Below, piece after piece: positions 18,767 to 32,003 of a DNA stretch of 64,000 bases. The stretch covers positions 1,425,001-1,489,000 of the forward strand of contig NC_037089.1 in the NCBI RefSeq assembly GCF_002994745.2. Reading direction: 5' to 3'. The notes beneath the pieces are model-generated. The model saw only the letters and a program-made list of their open reading frames with translations. It was not told the DNA's origin and searched no databases. A program made the position numbers and the translations under genes. Source of the stretch: Rosa chinensis. Lineage: Eukaryota; Streptophyta; Magnoliopsida; Rosales; Rosaceae. Positions within the stretch are counted from its first letter, which is position 1. Every line of letters starts with the position of its first letter.

Positions 18767-19074
18767 ACGCCTCATCAAGATGAACTTTAAGCTAACGATG
18801 AACAATACTCGTTAGCAGAATGACCCTTTCAGGTTCAATGAGATAAGTTAATAAAGTAAATCTCCTAATTCTCGATGGATCAAGTAAATGCGTATATATC
18901 AGACATAACCAGTCCTGACGGATACGTGTCCATGACGCATTGTGGGGATCTAGCTCAATGCGCGTACATGGTAAAGACATAACCAGTTTCCGCGCAGTGA
19001 CTTTCTCAATCAGATATCCCTTTCACTGCTAATTCTCATGTGGCGCTTCGAGAAATACACCAGATCAATGTTCA
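18767..19074. other. patchwork filler
   Basis: Short pieces: CTCATCAAGATG (gag), CCTTTCAGGTTCA (a filler module seen elsewhere), CATGGTAAAGACATAACC (pol minus strand), ATTCTCATG. Joined in both orientations; no gene seen. Confidence 0.65.
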
Positions 19075-22000
19075 TCGGATAACTTTCTCAATCCGATGCT
19101 CTTCACATGTTTCTCGAAGGTGGATTTAGGTAACGACTTAGTGAATAAGTCCGCTACATTATCCTCTGATCGGATTTGATTCACTTCAATCTTTAGAAGT
19201 GATTGTTGTTGCTGATTATAAAAGAACTTAGGCGATATATGCTTGGTGTTGTCACCCTTGATGAAACCTAACTTCATTTGTTCAATACAAGCTGCATTAT
19301 CCTCATAAATGCATGTAGGGTCATCTGTGGTAGACTTCAAACCACAACTTCCTTGAATGTGTCGAATTACAGACCTTAACCATACACATTCACGTACAGC
19401 TTCATGTAGAGCAATAATCTCTGCATGATTTGAGGAAGTAGCAACAAGGGTCTGTTTCGTAGACCTCCAAGATATCGCAGTGCTTCCCATGGTAAAGACA
19501 TAACCTGTTTGGGAGCGACCTTTGTGAGGGTCAGAGAGGTACCCTGCATCAGCAAAGCCCATCAAGACATCATTGTCGTTTTGATGGAGGGAGATAGGAG
19601 GACGCCGGCCACCATGAGCGGCGGCGGCGCCTGTGCCGGCAACATGGCCGGCGGCCATTCCATGGACGGGGGCGTTTTGCCTTTTTGGGTCCGATCCCAA
19701 TTTTCCGTCATTCCTTTTCTCTCTGTAGGGATAGAATAAGCCCATATCAATCGTACCTCTTAGGTATCGAAAGATTGTCTTTATACCAATCCAATGGCGG
19801 CGTGTTGGCGCAGAGCTATGTCTAGCTAACAAGTTCACTGCGAATGAGATATCCGGTCTTGTGCATTGAGCTAAGTACAATAATGCGCCTATTGCACTTA
19901 AATAGGGCACTTCGGCCTCTAGGGGTTCTTCGTCCTCATCCCTTGGACGAAACGGATCTTTTCCGGGCTCAAGACTACGGCCGATCATGGGAGTACTTGC
20001 AGGCTTTGCTTTATCTTCATTAAAGCGCCTTAGAATTTCTGAGTATATGCAGACTGATGGATCAAAATCCCATCACTACGGTGCTCGAGTTCTAAACCGA
20101 GACAAAACCGTGTTTTCCCAAGATCTTTCATCTCAAATTCGGATTTCAAGTAATTAGCAGTTTCCTTTAACTCATCTAGAGTTCCAATTAGGTTCATGTC
20201 ATCGACATAAACTGCTACGATTGCAAATCCGGAACTTGTTCTTTTAATGAACACGCATGGGCATATTTCATTGTTAATATATCCCTTCCCAATCAAGTAG
20301 TCACTTAGACGGTTATACCACATCCGTCCGGATTGTTTTAATCCATATAGTGAGCGTTTTAATCTTATTGAAAACGCGCTCCGTGGTTTAGAGCCACTTG
20401 ATTTGGGTAATTGAAGTCCATCTGGAACCTTCATATATATCTCTGAATCTAGATCCCCATAGAGATATGCTGTAACCACATCCATAAGCTGCATGTCAAG
20501 TTTTTCGGAAACTACCAAACTGACAAGGTAGCGGAACGTTATAACGTCCATTACGGGAGAATATGTCTCCTCGTAGTCGATTCCAGGGCGTTGTGAGAAA
20601 CCTTGCGCCACAAGGCGGGCTTTATATCTTACCACCTCATTTTTCTCATTACGCTTTCTAACAAAGACCCATTTATGGCCAACAGGCTTTACACTTGGGG
20701 GTGTCTGCGTTACAGGCCCAAATACCTGTCTCTTTGTTAGTGAATCCAATTCAACCTGGATCGCATCTTTCCATTTAGGCCAATCTGCTCTTCGTTGACA
20801 TTCTTCAACAGAGCGAGGTTCGATATCATCATATTCTATAATCCCTTTCGCAATATGATATGCAAATGCATCATCAATCGCCATAGAATTTCTATCCATC
20901 ATCTCATGTACACTAGTGTAATTTATGGAGATCTCTCTATTCTCTGGAGTTGGTTCTGACATTGGAGCGTCCCCCAATGATGTCTCTTGGACATAACCAT
21001 AATCCGGAATATTCTCATGAGATGGATTATTTATATCGATGATTAATGGATTATTCTGTGCCAAACTCGCTTTCTTTCTTGGGCGAGAATCCATCGAACC
21101 TATAGGCCTCCCGCGCTTCCTGGCAGGAGCCATGGGCCTAGCCACAACGTCACCATCACTGTGAGAGGGGACGTTGGCGCCATGCTCAAATCCTCTTGAG
21201 TTAGCGTCATGTCCTCTAGTTTTAGGGACATCAATCCTTGCAGGCACGTTTGCAGCAGGTATGTGTGATCTCGTCACTTTAGCGATATCAGAAAACGCAT
21301 CAGGCATCGATTCTGCTACGTTCTGAAGATCGAGAATTCTCCGCACTTCAATTTCAGACTGTGCGGTTCGGGGATCAAGATGAGACAGAGTGGGGACAGA
21401 CCACGACAATTCCGGTCGTTCCTGTTGAACATTGATGTTCTTATCTCCCCTAACGATGGGAAGACTGTCTCATCGAAGTGACAATCCGCAAATCTAGCGG
21501 TAAAGAGATCGCCTGTCAAGGGTTCTATGTAGCGGATAATCGTTGGAGAATCATATCCAACATAAAGGCCTAATCGTCTTTGAGGACCCATTTTGGTGCG
21601 CTGTGGCGGCGCAATAGGCACATAGACTGCACACCCAAATATGCGTAAGTGTGAGACATCAGGCTCATACCCAGTAACCATCTGTGACGCAGAGAAGGGT
21701 TGAGTGGCAGTGGGCCTCAGACGAATAAGCACGGCTGCATGCAATATTGCATAGCCCCAAGCAGAAATAGGGAGATTGGTGCGCATCACCAATGCTCGAG
21801 CAACCATTTGAAGTCGTTTAATGGTGGCTTCTGCGAGACCATTTTGGGTATGAACATGAGGAACAGGATGTTCAACATCAATCCCAATGGACATGCAATA
21901 ATCATCAAAAGTCTTTGATGTAAACTCCCCAGCATTGTCTAATCTTATAGACTTAATGGGATGATCAGGGTGGTGAGCCCGTAACTTAATGATTTGTGCT

Positions 22001-22983
22001 AGGAGTTTAGCAAATGCAGCGTTCCTTGTGGACAATAGCATGACATGTGACCAGCGTGTCGATGCATCAACCAACACCATAAAATATCTAAATGGTCCGC
22101 ATGGTGGTTGAATAGGTCCACAAATATCACCTTGAATTCTTTGCAAGAATGGTATATTTTCCTTGGTGTCCTTTGCATAGGATGGTCTTGATCCTAACTT
22201 TGCTAAAGAGCAGGCTTTGCAGAACGAATGATGGGCTTTAGAAACAACCAATGAGGATTTTGGTTGAGCCACAAAGTCACAAGTGACCTTAGAAGTAAAA
22301 GTTGGAGACAAAGGACCCTTGGTGGCGTCAATGCCACCCTGAGGCCGCAGGGGGAAGGCGGCGCCGGCCAAGGATGGCCGGATTTGGGGGTGAACGGCGC
22401 CGTGAGGCGCAGGGGTTCCTTCGGTGTCCAAAAACCGAGTTTTACTTCTTTTCGTTCTGAAAAAGGGATGTCCGTGTGAAGTCTTTAATACACGGATCAG
22501 CATGTCACGACCTGGGTGTCCCAAACGGTCGTGCCAAAGCCTATACGTGTCGGAATCCCATAAATCATCTCTCATGACATGGTTGGATTCAATGACTCGA
22601 ATAGTGGTTGCATACAACCCACTAGAGCGACACATAAGTTTCTCTAATACTCGTTTATGTCCGTAGTCATTAGAGGTGATGCAAAGGAACTCTTGTCCAT
22701 TCTCACAATGTGTTTCCACATGAAAACCATTGGCTCTTATATCTTTGAAGCTCAATAGGGTTCTTCCTGCCCTAGGAGCATAAAGAGCTTCGGTGACATT
22801 CAAGGTAGTGCCATTAGGCAACATAAATTGAGCTGGTCCTCGACCATGAATCAATTGAGATGGTCCAGCCATCGTAGTCACAGAAGATCGAGTAGGCGCC
22901 ATCCATAGGAATAGCTGCCTGTTTCGAAGGATGGTATGTGTAGTAGCACTATCCACGAGGCATTCGAGCTCTCCGGGAAACAT
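19075..22983 (-). pseudogene. pol: family B pol, full span, broken by two one-base deletions
   Basis: It spans the start MFPGELECL (22983) to near the C-terminus, ending at RKLS before filler. Two one-base losses break it into three frames: a T run near 20034 (AATTTCTGAG where other copies have AATTTTCTGAG) and a C run near 21449 (TCCCCTAACG versus TCCCCCTAACG). I saw no other disabling change. All domains of the full copy are present, with the MLIRV variant. Confidence 0.92.
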
Positions 22984-23503
22984 ACTGAAAAATAATAAAG
23001 TTCGAATTTAGAATATGTCCAAGACATTAAAATAAATCGATACTTTATTAATAATAGCCAATGATTACATCAAAGTTTCTTGACCAAAATCTAATCCAAT
23101 ATAAAAATCAAACCGTAGACAAATCGTAGTCACTCAATCCTTTCGGTAATTTCAATTTAGTTGTGACCAGGTAAGGTAAGGCGAGATTTTGGTGGAGCGT
23201 TGCTCACTTTTAAAACCGTTCTCTCAGATCAAACCTTGCCTAGACATCACAAGTACTCTTGAGTACGCCTAGAGGGAAAGAGTTAATACAATAAGTCATT
23301 TTATTGATTTAAGGCATAATAGCCATTACATAATTCTTGGAAAAGTAAAGGACTATACTAATCAAAATCTGCAGCATCCTTGTGCAATTCTTTGTCAGAT
23401 TTGAAGTCCGCTATGGTGAGATTGACGTCGGCATCATCACCATCTTCTTCTATATTTTCGGCAAAATTGGCTTCATGCTCTCTGAAGTCTCTAAATGCCT
23501 TGT
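22984..23503 (-). mobile_element. family B gag-pol spacer and gag C-terminal tail
   Basis: The spacer is 22984-23357; gag stops at 23358 and its acidic tail runs to about 23503, where AATGCCT is shared with plus-strand pol and the strand flips. The acceptor-like CAG and the GT at the gag stop are both intact. Confidence 0.85.
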
Positions 23504-23636
23504 GGATAGTGCTACTACACATACCATCCTTCGAAACAGGCAGCTATTCCTATGGATGGCGCCTACTCGATCTTCTGTGACTACGATGGCTGGACCATCT
23601 CAATTGATTCATGGTCGAGGACCAGCTCAATTTATG
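23494..23636 (+). pseudogene. family B protease fragment
   Basis: LVDSATTHTILRNRQ to GRGPAQFM in plus orientation; joins antisense gag on the left through AATGCCT and filler on the right through TATGGGGA. Confidence 0.85.
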
Positions 23637-24104
23637 GGGATCTAGTGACATATATCACTGTGATATATGTTCCGTGACTTGAAAGAACAAGTATAAGTTG
23701 ACCCTAATTGGAACATAGCTCCCCATGAATTAAATAGGTCGCGTTGCTGCTAATTACTTGAATGCTATATATGTCACTAGAGCCCGGAATTAACGGACCA
23801 CGTGAGCGCCTAAGTGATTAGGTACATGTACCTTATATGGGGAGCTATGCTACCAAGAAATCGATTTCCAAGAAAATTGGATTAGACCGAAACAATGATG
23901 TTTATTAGGTCATAAATCGATGCTTGCGGACGCTCTTAGTCCGAAGTCTTACGAACGCTCTTAGTTCGTTAATTGCGTGAATCCCCACGATTCCGCTTTT
24001 CAATAATCGCTATCAATCGTACCTCTTAGGGCAATCAACCTTGCTCCATGATCACCTTGGCACATCGAAGCAACATCGAACAGTTCTATATGTGCCCTTA
24101 GACG
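23637..24104. other. patchwork filler containing a family B leader piece
   Basis: 23637-23877 is a mosaic (ATCTAGTGACATATAT, a CACTGTGATATATG palindrome-like stretch, CTAATTGGAACAT). 23878-24006 resembles the element A region just upstream of gag and is described separately. 24031-24065 is a 35-bp module also at 39390-39424. Confidence 0.7.
23878..24006 (-). mobile_element. family B leader segment with two stem-loops
   Basis: It aligns by eye with 6758-6880 of element A (GACC-AAACAATGATGTTT, GTGAAT, TTCCGCTTTT). It keeps two of the stem-loops: CGGAC-GCTCTTA-GTCCG at 23927-23943 and ACGAAC-GCTCTTA-GTTCGT at 23951-23969. It lacks the middle one. This is the only pre-gag leader piece of family B recognised in the window. 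Confidence 0.65.
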
Positions 24105-25083
24105 TTTAGGTAACGACTTAGTGAATAAGTCCGCTACATTATCCTCTGATCGGATTTGATTCACTTCAATCTTTAGAAGTGATTGTTGTTGCTGATTATA
24201 AAAGAACTTAGGCGATATATGCTTGGTGTTGTCACCCTTGATGAAACCTAACTTCATTTGTTCAATACAAGCTGCATTATCCTCATAAATGCATGTAGGG
24301 TCATCTGTGGTAGACTTCAAACCACAACTTCCTTGAATGTGTCGAATTACAGACCTTAACCATACACATTCACGTACAGCTTCATGTAGAGCAATAATCT
24401 CTGCATGATTTGAGGAAGTAGCAACAAGGGTCTGTTTCGTAGACCTCCAAGATATCGCAGTGCTTCCCATGGTAAAGACATAACCTGTTTGGGAGCGACC
24501 TTTGTGAGGGTCAGAGAGGTACCCTGCATCAGCAAAGCCCATCAAGACATCATTGTCGTTTTGATGGAGGGAGATAGGAGGACGCCGGCCACCATGAGCG
24601 GCGGCGGCGCCTGTGCCGGCAACATGGCCGGCGGCCATTCCATGGACGGGGGCGTTTTGCCTTTTTGGGTCCGATCCCAATTTTCCGTCATTCCTTTTCT
24701 CTCTGTAGGGATAGAATAAGCCCATATCAATCGTACCTCTTAGGTATCGAAAGATTGTCTTTATACCAATCCAATGGCGGCGTGTTGGCGCAGAGCTATG
24801 TCTAGCTAACAAGTTCACTGCGAATGAGATATCCGGTCTTGTGCATTGAGCTAAGTACAATAATGCGCCTATTGCACTTAAATAGGGCACTTCGGCCTCT
24901 AGGGGTTCTTCGTCCTCATCCCTTGGACGAAACGGATCTTTTCCGGGCTCAAGACTACGGCCGATCATGGGAGTACTTGCAGGCTTTGCTTTATCTTCAT
25001 TAAGCGCCTTAGAATTTTCTGAGTATATGCAGACTGATGGATCAAAATCCCATCACTACGGTGCTCGAGTTCTAAACCGAGAT
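24105..25083 (-). pseudogene. family B pol C-terminal fragment (RT end, RNase H)
   Basis: RNase H and the end of RT, missing the final residues. One A is missing near 25003 (CATTAAGCGCC versus CATTAAAGCGCC). It ends in GTGCTCGAGTTCTAAACC, which is repeated after the next insert. Confidence 0.9.
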
Positions 25084-25175
25084 ATCGACACATGGATTAG
25101 TGTTTTCTAACGGTTTTCCCCTTAGAAATTAACCATGGAGAACTAATAGATTAGTGCTCGAGTTCTAAACCGAGA
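25062..25175. repeat. 22-bp direct duplication around a 70-bp insert in pol
   Basis: GTGCTCGAGTTCTAAACCGA plus two more bases occurs at 25062-25083 and again at 25154-25175. Between them (25084-25153) is filler with GTTTTCTAACGG and CCCTTAGAA. Pol is otherwise collinear on both sides. Confidence 0.85.
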
Positions 25176-28052
25176 CAAAACCGTGTTTTCCCAAGATCTT
25201 TCATCTCAAATTCGGATTTCAAGTAATTAGCAGTTTCCTTTAACTCATCTAGAGTTCCAATTAGGTTCATGTCATCGACATAAACTGCTACGATTGCAAA
25301 TCCGGAACTTGTTCTTTTAATGAACACGCATGGGCATATTTCATTGTTAATATATCCCTTCCCAATCAAGTAGTCACTTAGACGGTTATACCACATCCGT
25401 CCGGATTGTTTTAATCCATATAGTGAGCGTTTTAATCTTATTGAAAACGCGCTCCGTGGTTTAGAGCCACTTGATTTGGGTAATTGAAGTCCATCTGGAA
25501 CCTTCATATATATCTCTGAATCTAGATCCCATAGAGATATGCTGTAACCACATCCATAAGCTGCATGTCAAGTTTTTCGGAAACTACCAAACTGACAAGG
25601 TAGCGGAACGTTATAACGTCCATTACGGGAGAATATGTCTCCTCGTAGTCGATTCCAGGGCGTTGTGAGAAACCTTGCGCCACAAGGCGGGCTTTATATC
25701 TTACCACCTCATTTTTCTCATTACGCTTTCTAACAAAGACCCATTTATGGCCAACAGGCTTACACTTGGGGGTGTCTGCGTTACAGGCCAAATACCTGTC
25801 TCTTTGTTAGTGAATCCAATTCAACCTGGATCGCATCTTTCCATTTAGGCCAATCTGCTCTTCGTTGACATTCTTCAACAGAGCGAGGTTCGATATCATC
25901 ATATTCTATAATCCCTTTCGCAATATGATATGCAAATGCATCATCAATCGCCATAGAATTTCTATCCATCATCTCATGTACACTAGTGTAATTTATGGAG
26001 ATCTCTCTATTCTCTGGAGTTGGTTCTGACATTGGAGCGTCCCCCAATGATGTCTCTTGGACATAACCATAATCCGGAATATTCTCATGAGATGGATTAT
26101 TTATATCGATGATTAATGGATTATTCTGTGCCAAACTCGCTTTCTTTCTTGGGCGAGAATCCATCGAACCTATAGGCCTCCCGCGCTTCCTGGCAGGAGC
26201 CATGGGCCTAGCCACAACGTCACCATCACTGTGAGAGGGGACGTTGGCGCCATGCTCAAATCCTCTTGAGTTAGCGTCATGTCCTCTAGTTTTAGGGACA
26301 TCAATCCTTGCAGGCACGTTTGCAGCAGGTATGTGTGATCTCGTCACTTTAGCGATATCAGAAAACGCATCAGGCATCGATTCTGCTACGTTCTGAAGAT
26401 CGAGAATTCTCCGCACTTCAATTTCAGACTGTGCGGTTCGGGGATCAAGATGAGACAGAGTGGGGACAGACCACGACAATTCCGGTCGTTCCTGTTGAAC
26501 ATTGATGTTCTTATCTCCCCCTAACGATGGGAAGACTGTCTCATCGAAGTGACAATCCGCAAATCTAGCGGTAAAGAGATCGCCTGTCAAGGTTCTATGT
26601 AGCGGATAATCGTTGGAGAATCATATCCACATAAAGGCCTAATCGTCTTTGAGGACCCATTTTGGTGCGCTGTGGCGGCGCAATAGGCACATAGACTGCA
26701 CACCCAAATATGCGTAAGTGTGAGACATCAGGCTCATACCCAGTAACCATCTGTGACGCAGAGAAGGGTTGAGTGGCAGTGGGCCTCAGACGAATAAGCA
26801 CGGCTGCATGCAATATTGCATAGCCCCAAGCAGAAATAGGGAGATTGGTGCGCATCACCAATGCTCGAGCAACCATTTGAAGTCGTTTAATGGTGGCTTC
26901 TGCGAGACCATTTTGGGTATGAACATGAGGAACAGGATGTTCAACATCAATCCCAATGGACATGCAATAATCATCAAAAGTCTTTGATGTAAACTCCCCA
27001 GCATTGTCTAATCTTATAGACTTAATGGGATGATCAGGGTGGTGAGCCCGTAACTTAATGATTTGTGCTAGGAGTTTAGCAAATGCAGCGTTCCTTGTGG
27101 ACAATAGCATGACATGTGACCAGCGTGTCGATGCATCAACCAACACCATAAAATATCTAAATGGTCCGCATGGTGGTTGAATAGGTCCACAAATATCACC
27201 TTGAATTCTTTGCAAGAATGGTATATTTTCCTTGGTGTCCTTTGCATAGGATGGTCTTGATCCTAACTTTGCTAAAGAGCAGGCTTTGCAGAACGAATGA
27301 TGGGCTTTAGAAACAACCAATGAGGATTTTGGTTGAGCCACAAAGTCACAAGTGACCTTAGAAGTAAAAGTTGGAGACAAAGGACCCTTGGTGGCGTCAA
27401 TGCCACCCTGAGGCCGCAGGGGGAAGGCGGCGCCGGCCAAGGATGGCCGGATTTGGGGGTGAACGGCGCCGTGAGGCGCAGGGGTTCCTTCGGTGTCCAA
27501 AAACCGAGTTTTACTTCTTTTCGTTCTGAAAAAGGGATGTCCGTGTGAAGTCTTTAATACACGGATCATCATGTCACGACCTGGGTGTCCCAAACGGTCG
27601 TGCCAAAGCCTATACGTGTCGGAATCCCATAAATCATCTCTCATGACATGGTTGGATTCAATGACTCGAATAGTGGTTGCATACAACCCACTAGAGCGAC
27701 ACATAAGTTTCTCTAATACTCGTTTATGTCCGTAGTCATTAGAGGTGATGCAAAGGAACTCTTGTCCATTCTCACAATGTGTTTCCACATGAAAACCATT
27801 GGCTCTTATATCTTTGAAGCTCAATAGGGTTCTTCCTGCCCTAGGAGCATAAAGAGCTTCGGTGACATTCAAGGTAGTGCCATTAGGCAACATAAATTGA
27901 GCTGGTCCTCGACCATGAATCAATTGAGATGGTCCAGCCATCGTAGTCACAGAAGATCGAGTAGGCGCCATCCATAGGAATAGCTGCCTGTTTCGAAGGA
28001 TGGTATGTGTAGTAGCACTATCCACGAGGCATTCGAGCTCTCCGGGAAACAT
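25154..28052 (-). pseudogene. pol: family B pol (protease to RT), several one-base deletions
   Basis: From MFPGELECL at 28052 to the RT. Single bases are missing near 25531 (GATCCCATAG), 25760 (GGCTTACAC), 25788 (CAGGCCAAAT), 26591 (CAAGGTTC) and 26628 (ATCCACATAA), each a shortened run of two to five identical bases in the other copies. It carries the MMIRV variant. Confidence 0.9.
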
Positions 28053-28840
28053 ACTGAAAAATAATAAAGTTCGAATTTAGAATATGTCCAAGACATTAAA
28101 ATAAATCGATACTTTATTAATAATAGCCAATGATTACATCAAAGTTTCTTGACCAAAATCTAATCCAATATAAAAATCAAACCGTAGACAAATCGTAGTC
28201 ACTCAATCCTTTCGGTAATTTCAATTTAGTTGTGACCAGGTAAGGTAAGGCGAGATTTTGGTGGAGCGTTGCTCACTTTTAAACCGTTCTCTCAGATCAA
28301 ACCTTGCCTAGACATCACAAGTACTCTTGAGTACGCCTAGAGGGAAAGAGTTAATACAATAAGTCATTTTATTGATTTAAGGCATAATAGCCATTACATA
28401 ATTCTTGGAAAAGTAAAGGACTATACTAATCAAAATCTGCAGCATCCTTGTGCAATTCTTTGTCAGATTTGAAGTCCGCTATGGTGAGATTGACGTCGGC
28501 ATCATCACCATCTTCTTCTATATTTTCGGCAAAATTGGCTTCATGCTCTCTGAAGTCTCTAAATGCCTTGTAATGCGCAGCCAATTGTTTGCTTGCGTTG
28601 CATTGTTTGAACCAGTGCTCACTAGATCCACATCGATGACACATGTCATTGTGATTTCCTCCCTTTAATTGAGGTGCATTGTTTGCACTTGGGTGGCGTC
28701 CCCCATAGGAGTTGGCGCCATTCCCACGGCCCTGGGTGGTTCCTCCATGTCCTGGAGCCCCACGGCCTCCTCTCCCACGTTGCCATGTATTGCCACGTGA
28801 TCGTCCTTCATTCTGACGAGTACCTTCCTTTGTAGGGCGG
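28053..28840 (-). mobile_element. family B gag-pol spacer and gag C-terminal half
   Basis: The spacer is 28053-28425, with one A missing near 28279. Gag 28426-28840 includes the CCHC knuckle CHRCGSSEHWFKQC, the RG-rich region and the acidic tail; it breaks inside the RG region. Confidence 0.88.
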
Positions 28841-29042
28841 CCAATGCGTTTATGTCCGAAATTTCATGCGGACATTTCATGAGAAAACACGGTTATATTA
28901 TTGATGGATCGAGTATATCTCCTTGAATCGAGTATAAAGGGTGGGCGAGTCTGCATATTTCACACTAATCTAGATTGATTCGGCCCTGAAACACTAATCT
29001 ATAATGAAATACACTTCTCTCAACCAAAATCCTCATTGGTTC
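28841..29042. other. patchwork filler with an LTR scrap
   Basis: Contains CTATAATGAAATACACTTCT (LTR, plus), then CAACCAAAATCCTCATTGG (pol, plus), and ATGCGGACATTTCATG-type repeats. Pieces overlap by a few bases at joints. Confidence 0.65.
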
Positions 29043-29678
29043 GTGATGCGCACCAATCTCCCTATTTCTGCTTGGGGCTATGCAATATTGCATGCAGCCG
29101 TGCTTATTCGTCTGAGGCCCACTGCCACTCAACCCTTCTCTGCGTCACAGATGGTTACTGGGTATGAGCCTGATGTCTCACACTTACGCATATTTGGGTG
29201 TGCAGTCTATGTGCCTATTGCGCCGCCACAGCGCACCAAAATGGGTCCTCAAAGACGATTAGGCCTTTATGTTGGATATGATTCTCCAACGATTATCCGC
29301 TACATAGAACCCTTGACAGGCGATCTCTTTACCGCTAGATTTGCGGATTGTCACTTCGATGAGACAGTCTTCCCATCGTTAGGGGGAGATAAGAACATCA
29401 ATGTTCAACAGGAACGACCGGAATTGTCGTGGTCTGTCCCCACTCTGTCTCATCTTGATCCCCGAACCGCACAGTCTGAAATTGAAGTGCGGAGAATTCT
29501 CGATCTTCAGAACGTAGCAGAATCGATGCCTGATGCGTTTTCTGATATCGCTAAAGTGACGAGATCACACATACCTGCTGCAAACGTGCCTGCAAGGATT
29601 GATGTCCCTAAAACTAGAGGACATGACGCTAACTCAAGAGGATTTGAGCATGGCGCCAACGTCCCCTCTCACAGTGAT
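29043..29678 (+). pseudogene. family B integrase C-terminus fragment
   Basis: VMRTNLPISAWG to ANVPSHSD, uninterrupted. It carries no catalytic Asp or Glu of integrase. Ends at CACAGTGAT in a joint with filler. Confidence 0.88.
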
Positions 29679-30044
29679 ACAGGTTCACAGTGATCCTAAA
29701 CCTAATTGGAACTTATCGCCTAAGTTTACCAATACAAGGAATAGGTAAGTAATTAGCAGCTACACGAGGATTGGGATTACAGGCCACTACCTCGTCAGTT
29801 GACCTGCGCATTTCATTGAACTAGTAATTAGCAGCTACAATTTCATTCATGGCGAACATGTACCCTATATAAGCGTTCAGGGTCAATTAAACCTTATAGT
29901 AATTAGGTTTCCCCATAGAGATAATTCAGGGTTGCTCCAGGGAGGAGGGTATCCGCATAGCGCAGAGCGTTTTAATCGATGCCCAGCTCAATTTATGGGG
30001 ACTTTCCTATATACTCGAGTAACATAGTAAAGTTAATACTTGAT
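29679..30044. other. patchwork filler
   Basis: Mosaic of 10-30 bp pieces: TAATTAGCAG twice (RT, minus), GGGAGGAGGGTATCC (gag, minus), CCAGCTCAATTTATGGGGA (a joint also at 23622), AACATAGTAAAGTTAA (a module seen at 39880 and 49340 in reverse). No gene. Confidence 0.65.
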
Positions 30045-30263
30045 CCGGATATCTCATTCGCAGTGAACTTGTTAGCTAGACATAGCTCTGCGCCAACACG
30101 CCGCCATTGGATTGGTATAAAGACAATCTTTCGATACCTAAGAGGTACGATTGATATGGGCTTATTCTATCCCTACAGAGAGAATCGATTAATAAGGTGC
30201 CAAGGTGATCACCTAAGGTTTCCTCAAGGGCACATCGAAGGTGGACTTATTCACTAAGTCGTT
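30045..30263 (+). pseudogene. family B RT-RNase H connection scrap and filler
   Basis: 30045-30184 encodes PDISFAVNLLARHSS to YPYRE. 30185-30242 is filler (GTGCCAAGGTGATCACC). 30243-30266 is a scrap of the pol end (GGACTTATTCACTAAGTCG) that meets antisense integrase at ACC. Confidence 0.8.
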
Positions 30264-31444
30264 ACCATTTGAAGTCGTTTAATGGTGGCTTCTGCGAGAC
30301 CATTTTGGGTATGAACATGAGGAACAGGATGTTCAACATCAATCCCAATGGACATGCAATAATCATCAAAAGTCTTTGATGTAAACTCCCCAGCATTGTC
30401 TAATCTTATAGACTTAATGGGATGATCAGGGTGGTGAGCCCGTAACTTAATGATTTGTGCTAGGAGTTTAGCAAATGCAGCGTTCCTTGTGGACAATAGC
30501 ATGACATGTGACCAGCGTGTCGATGCATCAACCAACACCATAAAATATCTAAATGGTCCGCATGGTGGTTGAATAGGTCCACAAATATCACCTTGAATTC
30601 TTTGCAAGAATGGTATATTTTCCTTGGTGTCCTTTGCATAGGATGGTCTTGATCCTAACTTTGCTAAAGAGCAGGCTTTGCAGAACGAATGATGGGCTTT
30701 AGAAACAACCAATGAGGATTTTGGTTGAGCCACAAAGTCACAAGTGACCTTAGAAGTAAAAGTTGGAGACAAAGGACCCTTGGTGGCGTCAATGCCACCC
30801 TGAGGCCGCAGGGGGAAGGCGGCGCCGGCCAAGGATGGCCGGATTTGGGGGTGAACGGCGCCGTGAGGCGCAGGGGTTCCTTCGGTGTCCAAAAACCGAG
30901 TTTTACTTCTTTTCGTTCTGAAAAAGGGATGTCCGTGTGAAGTCTTTAATACACGGATCAGCATGTCACGACCTGGGTGTCCCAAACGGTCGTGCCAAAG
31001 CCTATACGTGTCGGAATCCCATAAATCATCTCTCATGACATGGTTGGATTCAATGACTCGAATAGTGGTTGCATACAACCCACTAGAGCGACACATAAGT
31101 TTCTCTAATACTCGTTTATGTCCGTAGTCATTAGAGGTGATGCAAAGGAACTCTTGTCCATTCTCACAATGTGTTTCCACATGAAAACCATTGGCTCTTA
31201 TATCTTTGAAGCTCAATAGGGTTCTTCCTGCCCTAGGAGCATAAAGAGCTTCGGTGACATTCAAGGTAGTGCCATTAGGCAACATAAATTGAGCTGGTCC
31301 TCGACCATGAATCAATTGAGATGGTCCAGCCATCGTAGTCACAGAAGATCGAGTAGGCGCCATCCATAGGAATAGCTGCCTGTTTCGAAGGATGGTATGT
31401 GTAGTAGCACTATCCACGAGGCATTCGAGCTCTCCGGGAAACAT
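30264..31444 (-). pseudogene. family B pol N-terminal third (protease, integrase core)
   Basis: From MFPGELECL at 31444 through the zinc finger with insert 1 and the integrase catalytic D, D and E to RLQMV, then filler. The frame is intact as far as it goes, with the MLIRV variant. Confidence 0.92.
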
Positions 31445-32003
31445 ACTGAAAAATAATAAAGTTCGAATTTAGAATATGTCCAAGACATTAAAATAAATCG
31501 ATACTTTATTAATAATAGCCAATGATTACATCAAAGTTTCTTGACCAAAATCTAATCCAATATAAAAATCAAACCGTAGACAAATCGTAGTCACTCAATC
31601 CTTTCGGTAATTTCAATTTAGTTGTGACCAGGTAAGGTAAGGCGAGATTTTGGTGGAGCGTTGCTCACTTTTAAAACCGTTCTCTCAGATCAAACCTTGC
31701 CTAGACATCACAAGTACTCTTGAGTACGCCTAGAGGGAAAGAGTTAATACAATAAGTCATTTTATTGATTTAAGGCATAATAGCCATTACATAATTCTTG
31801 GAAAAGTAAAGGACTATACTAATCAAAATCTGCAGCATCCTTGTGCAATTCTTTGTCAGATTTGAAGTCCGCTATGGTGAGATTGACGTCGGCATCATCA
31901 CCATCTTCTTCTATATTTTCGGCAAAATTGGCTTCATGCTCTCTGAAGTCTCTAAATGCCTTGTAATGCGCAGCCAATTGTTTGCTTGCGTTGCATTGTT
32001 TGA
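31445..32003 (-). mobile_element. family B gag-pol spacer and gag tail
   Basis: The spacer is 31445-31818 and the gag tail 31819-32003, cut inside the zinc knuckle region (KQCNASKQ). The flip to plus-strand protease follows at GA. Confidence 0.85.
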
